From Calonectria ilicicola (taxonomy: Eukaryota > Ascomycota > Sordariomycetes > Hypocreales > Nectriaceae), in NCBI GenBank assembly GCA_020809705.1, contig CP085826.1:3472001-3536000 (forward strand): a stretch of 64,000 nucleotides of DNA, written 5' to 3'. Below, piece after piece: positions 60,378 through 64,000 of the stretch. The stretch's first letter is position 1. Every line of letters begins with the position of its first letter. The notes below the pieces were generated by a model. It was not told the origin of the DNA. It saw nothing but the letters and a program-made list of their open reading frames with translations, and searched no databases. Both the position numbers and the translations under genes were made by a program.

Positions 60378-61295
60378 CTACGACACATGCTGGCATAGTT
60401 CCTCGAGACTCTGGGGCTGTGACCATGTCCTTCCGGGAGTTAGAGTATCCCGCTCACGAATGCGTTTCTGCAAAGATCGCTGGAGAAAAACGGCCATGGC
60501 TGGGTCACGCTGAGACTGTTTCCTCAAATAGTTGGCGACAAACTGCGAGTCGGGAAAGCGATTTGTTTTGTGGTCGCGGTTCCAGCGCCGAGTGGAGTTG
60601 ATTGTTTCTTGGATACGAGACTTGATATCGGTATTTGTAGTATCTAATGTCGAGTGGGTTAGTTTTGAGATGGATGGTTTAGATAAACAGCTACGCTCAC
60701 TCTTCAAGTGCACTTGTTGGCTCCCCAAACACTTGCCGGCGCGGCGCAAACGGTTTGCCCCTGTCTGTTGCACCACTGATGAATTTTCGATTTCTTCCCT
60801 GACGTCCTCCCAAGTAGGAAACTGATCAAGTTGGTGTGAGATTCCGTCAATGAGACGTCTCATGTCCACCACTTCATCCTTGAATTTGCTCATGACATCT
60901 GCCATTTCTCGTTCCTGCTTTTCGAGACCGCCCTCGATATTTCCATGTCCGCTCTGGACGCTTTCCATATGTAACTTGACGGATTGTATTTCCCTCAATA
61001 TGTCACTTATGCGCTGATCGTTCTCTTGTCGAAATATCTTGTCATGCTCGGTGTGGGCTTGGAGTACGCGAACTTCGCGATCGAGTCTCTTAGCTCGACC
61101 ACAAACAGCGCGGAGGTTGAGCTCGAAAGTCATATTGGCGAGAGCCTCAGCCTGTGCCATAAGTTCGGATGATCTTGGAGTAGCGACGACAGGGCTAGTC
61201 GAAAATGGTGAGGGCTTGGTGATGTCGTTCGAGCATGCCGAATTCGCATTAGGGCTTGCCCCTGAGGGGACTGAACGACGACGATTTCGAGTCAT
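60378..61295 (-). CDS. Coiled-coil protein of unknown function
   Basis: Not recognised. Two exons are favoured: complement 61295-60701 and 60643-60378, giving 286 aa. The 57-nt intron has a good donor (gtgagc), a ctaac branch and an attag acceptor, but its length is a multiple of three and it has no stop, so the unspliced 305-aa form is also possible. The N-terminus is Ser/Pro/Arg-rich (MTRNRRRSVPSGASP). From about residue 45 to 165 there is a long predicted coiled coil (ELNLRAVCGRAKRLDREVRVLQ ... ILREIQSVKLHMESVQ, then a second Glu/Lys-rich stretch). The C-terminus is basic. No catalytic motif or membrane span is visible. It might be a chromatin- or cytoskeleton-associated protein, but I give no function. 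Confidence 0.75.
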   Translation of the reverse strand: MTRNRRRSVPSGASPNANSACSNDITKPSPFSTSPVVATPRSSELMAQAEALANMTFELNLRAVCGRAKRLDREVRVLQAHTEHDKIFRQENDQRISDILREIQSVKLHMESVQSGHGNIEGGLEKQEREMADVMSKFKDEVVDMRRLIDGISHQLDQFPTWEDVREEIENSSVVQQTGANRLRRAGKCLGSQQVHLKSERSCLSKPSISKLTHSTLDTTNTDIKSRIQETINSTRRWNRDHKTNRFPDSQFVANYLRKQSQRDPAMAVFLQRSLQKRIRERDTLTPGRTWSQPQSLEELCQHVS

Positions 61296-61940
61296 GGTTT
61301 GGGAAAGCAGCCTGAAAAAAAAGAAAGAAAATTAAAAATTAGGACAAACTGCAGTTGATGGATTGGATCAGGGAAGGGAGGGAACAGCCATGAATAGAAA
61401 TTATTGGTTGCCAGGAGCAGTTTAGCATCCGTGTTGGATTGGGAGTGAAAAAAGGCGGCGTAGAAGGGAAGCAGTGAAGAGCCGCGATTATATTAAAAGT
61501 GTGAAACGCTGATGTATAGGGAAAGGCGGAGCAGGTTTTTGTAGAGGAAAGAGCAGCCCGAGGAAAGTGCGACTGGGATAAATGCGGTCAGTTAAAGGCG
61601 AGTACGGTGCACCATGATCGACACGACGAGAACAAAAGAGAGATGAGTTTATTTAAGGGAAAGGCCATTTCGATTCAATATTATCTCCTGGTTTTGATTG
61701 CAGTTGCTATCACCTCAAAATTGAAATAGACCGTCATTTACGGTGCACGCCACATATTGTGTCGCCTGCGAGGAGACCAAAATGCCATCAACAGATAACT
61801 GACACAAGCAGCAAGAATAGGACGCCCAGGTTTTGTTTTAGAATATGGACAAATTACGCATACAACACAAATACACCGTCTTTCAATTCACTCACAGGAG
61901 ACGCTTTTCAGTCCACCATGTGACGAAATATCTGTAGCAT
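61296..61940. other. Spacer upstream of the coiled-coil gene
   Basis: 645 bp between two minus-strand genes: coiled-coil promoter plus 3' UTR of the DUF3074 gene. No other feature. Confidence 0.6.
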
Positions 61941-62888
61941 TTACAACTGAACTATGGTCGTCCCATCGGCATCAGCTCCCTCCACCAAACCCCCCAATAG
62001 TGTGCTATCCTTCTTGCCTCTCTCTTCTGCAACCCAGTGCAAGAACATGTCGACATCTTTTGCAATCTGTCCCGGCACTGCCAGCCGCTGTACCCACAGT
62101 GGCAAAACGCCTCCGCCGTTGGATGCCGTCCCCATTGTCCACTCGATTTTGGTTCCGTCTGCAACCTCCTTCACCAGCTCGACGCTCGTGTACGAAGCTC
62201 TCACAATTCCCTTGTTCTCATCCTTGCAACCATCGCCCGGTCGGGTTACTATCTGCACAACAACAAACTCGCGCCGCCCGCGGACTGCCGCTGTTGCCTG
62301 CAGCACGGGGAACAAGCGCTTATCCAACGGCCCAGGCAGCTGATGTATTGACTCCTCGCTCTTCAGCGTCCAGTCGATCCACGTTGCGCCGCCGGCTTCG
62401 ACCTCGACGCCCGCACAATCCCATTCGTGGTGCAGCTTTGTGCTGACAATGTTGGGTGTAAAAGCAAGCTCGGCTTCAGCGTGCTTGTCCTTGAAGCAGC
62501 GCACAAACTCATCCCATGACGCGGATCCCCTAGTAGCCTTGTCCTCGTGTACACTTCGCCGCAGTGCCCACGATTCTGGCCGAAGATGGGCAGCTCTAAT
62601 GCCATGCGGTTTATGCTTTTCGATAGTGGCGCGTAAGCTATCAGCTGTGACAGTTCGTTCATATAGCTGAACGGATGCCGTAGAATGAGTAAATGATTTC
62701 AAAGGCCCGCGTTTCCACAGCGTACTGTTACTGGAAGGTTGGTTTGGAACACTGTTGATGAATGGTAGTGCCTCATTGATAATGTTACTGAGCAACAGCT
62801 TCAGTTCTTCTCCCTTGGCGTCAGCGGGTGGGAGTTGAGAGGGGTCAATACCCCATAGGCGAACCAAAGGGCCGCGCGCTTCATCCAT
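61941..62888 (-). CDS. DUF3074 (START-like) domain protein
   Basis: Single exon, 315 aa. The first in-frame ATG is at 62888 (MDEARGPLVRLWGIDPSQL); the frame is open for another 51 nt upstream to a TTG, with an in-frame TGA further on and no ATG between. The middle and C-terminal parts match the fungal DUF3074 family, a START-like lipid-binding fold: SWDEFVRCFKDKHAEAELAF, HHEWDCAGVEVE, FPVLQATAAVRGRREFVVVQIV, VRASYTSVELVKEV, WVQRLAVPGQIAKDVDMFLHWVAEER. The ligand and role are unknown. The next gene codes for a sterol demethylase, which may be chance. Confidence 0.85.
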   Translation of the reverse strand: MDEARGPLVRLWGIDPSQLPPADAKGEELKLLLSNIINEALPFINSVPNQPSSNSTLWKRGPLKSFTHSTASVQLYERTVTADSLRATIEKHKPHGIRAAHLRPESWALRRSVHEDKATRGSASWDEFVRCFKDKHAEAELAFTPNIVSTKLHHEWDCAGVEVEAGGATWIDWTLKSEESIHQLPGPLDKRLFPVLQATAAVRGRREFVVVQIVTRPGDGCKDENKGIVRASYTSVELVKEVADGTKIEWTMGTASNGGGVLPLWVQRLAVPGQIAKDVDMFLHWVAEERGKKDSTLLGGLVEGADADGTTIVQL

Positions 62889-63444
62889 TTCAATTTTCTT
62901 TATTTTCTTGTAGGCTGGGTCACTTAATTTATCTTCCAAATTGAATGCGTATGAGGGAGGATTTCAGCTACTTCGAAGTCGCATATCGTGTTGAGCCAGA
63001 GTATGCTAACCACTTATTCCAGTGTGTCAAAACAATATATTCATCAAGCCATACTGCGACAATAGGTGAGGGTTATTTTATCATCATTGCGAATGTTCAG
63101 GAACTGGATGAAATGAAGGCAACACAGATGACCGGATATCATGGGTGAGTGAGTCTGCTAAGTGGGGTTAATCGGATGTATCTGTGCCGATTATCAGGGT
63201 GATCTTACAAGGAGAAACTTAAATAAAACATGTCACACCAATCCCAACCAGGATGGAAATACAAAAGAAGCTCTTTTTTAACAATTTTTCTTATTAAAAT
63301 ATGTAAATATACTACCGGGCCTTTTTACCGGCAATGCAAACCAGAATTTGTCTTTTCATACCAGCCCATTCATTATGCTCAACTCATCCAGCGCGCTCGC
63401 TGCATTGCTGCTTATGTACAAGATTGTTTTCGTTTCAACATACT
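62889..63444. other. Spacer between DUF3074 gene and CYP51
   Basis: 556 bp with the DUF3074 promoter and the CYP51 3' UTR, strongly A/T-rich (about 63240-63330). No further feature. Confidence 0.6.
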
Positions 63445-64000
63445 CTAGTTGCGTCTCTCCCAGCGAATGTTGGCAGGCTCCAGAGGTCGAGAGAAGAGGG
63501 AAGCGTAGTCGGTGTCGATCAAGGTGTTGCCGCCATCAGTGTTGCGGAACTTGAACTCACGGACAACCTCGGCCACAATGGTCTGAAGCTGAGCGTTGGC
63601 GAAGTGCTCGCCAATGCATCGGTGACGACCAGCACCAAAGGGCAGGTAAGGAGAGGCAGAACCCTTGCTGACAAGACCGTAGCCATAGTCAATCTTCTCC
63701 TCCTCTTCCTCGTTGCTGCGGGACATGGTAGGGGCGTTGGCGGAGCCCTCCAACCATCTGTGAGGGTCCCAGTGGTCGGGGTTAGGGAAGTAGGCAGGGT
63801 CAGAGGCGCTGACACCGGGGGCGGCGAGGAGAGTGTGGGAAGTAGGGATGATGTAGTTGGTACCAGGGACAGCCATGGGCTGCTTGACGGCGCGCATGAT
63901 AGAGTGGATGGGGGCGTGAAGGCGGAGGGTCTCCTTGATGATGGCCTGGTTCAGGGGCAGCTTGGCAAGGTCTTCGTACTGCAGAGGAGGGAGATCGGCA
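63445..64000 (-). CDS. CYP51: Sterol 14-alpha-demethylase CYP51 (Erg11), 3' part only
   Basis: Partial: the gene runs off the window's right edge, and 185 C-terminal codons are seen, ending at TAG 63445-63447. The visible part has the K-helix ExxR in [19 protein letters not shown], the PERF-like [11 protein letters not shown], the heme-binding loop [18 protein letters not shown] with the axial Cys, and the usual C-terminal [16 protein letters not shown]51 removes the 14-alpha-methyl group of eburicol/lanosterol in ergosterol synthesis at the ER and is the azole target. The insert [21 protein letters not shown] is typical of fungal CYP51. I favour the B-type paralogue but cannot prove it from this piece. 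Confidence 0.95.
   Translation of the reverse strand, partial: ADLPPLQYEDLAKLPLNQAIIKETLRLHAPIHSIMRAVKQPMAVPGTNYIIPTSHTLLAAPGVSASDPAYFPNPDHWDPHRWLEGSANAPTMSRSNEEEEEKIDYGYGLVSKGSASPYLPFGAGRHRCIGEHFANAQLQTIVAEVVREFKFRNTDGGNTLIDTDYASLFSRPLEPANIRWERRN

Overview
The window is nuclear DNA of a filamentous ascomycete (Pezizomycotina, most likely Sordariomycetes and perhaps Hypocreales; this placement is inference from gene content and protein style). The evidence is dense protein-coding genes on both strands, short introns of 42-280 nt with GTRNGT donors, CTRAC-like branch sites and YAG acceptors, and typical fungal families (DUF3405, DUF3074, luciferase-like domain, Kip2-type kinesin, fungal CYP51). 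I see no bacterial operons, CRISPR arrays, insertion sequences, transposon ORFs or tRNA genes.

Layout. 0.2-1.7 kb: mitochondrial branched-chain 2-oxoacid dehydrogenase E2 (+). 4.1-4.9 kb: gluconokinase (-). About 4.9 kb without a recognisable gene follows. 9.8-12.5 kb: dipeptidyl peptidase III with eight exons, one of only 9 nt (+). 13.0-14.0 kb: ribosomal protein L6 (-), divergent from mitochondrial Hsp78 (14.4-16.7 kb, +) across a promoter with a GATA cluster. 17.9-18.7 kb: Arf1 (-). 20.6-21.3 kb: p24 cargo receptor (+). 21.9-24.6 kb: DUF3405 membrane protein (-). 25.6-27.8 kb: polytopic glycoprotein-like membrane protein whose frame is broken by one TAG (-). 29.5-30.4 kb: luciferase-domain protein (+). 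30.6-31.8 kb: Cus2/Tat-SF1 splicing factor (-). 32.3-33.8 kb: Rpn13 (-), divergent from translation factor eEF1B-alpha (34.2-35.2 kb, +). 35.9-36.6 kb: Psf1 (+). 37.4-41.0 kb: Vsb1-like SulP-STAS-cNMP transporter (+). 41.4-42.5 kb: STK19 homologue (+). About 6.2 kb of spacer. 48.7-51.6 kb: Kip2-type kinesin (+). About 4.1 kb of spacer with a long GT microsatellite. 55.7-57.5 kb: fucosyltransferase-like type II membrane protein (+). 58.4-59.9 kb: TAF7 (+). 60.4-61.3 kb: coiled-coil protein of unknown function (-). 61.9-62.9 kb: DUF3074 START-like protein (-). 63.4 kb to the end: 3' part of CYP51 (-).

The genes are mainly single-copy housekeeping functions (translation, proteasome, secretory pathway, replication, transcription, mitochondrial proteostasis). 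They do not form a pathway cluster. I found no convincing new multi-gene system. The best unannotated element is a box C/D snoRNA in intron 3 of the eEF1B-alpha gene. Its 14-nt guide matches the 25S rRNA target of snR18/U18, and the host gene is the same as in budding yeast. Other points of interest are the DPP III micro-exon, the in-frame TAG in the membrane-protein gene, a multiple-of-three stopless intron in the coiled-coil gene, and three very long gene-free spacers in an otherwise compact region.
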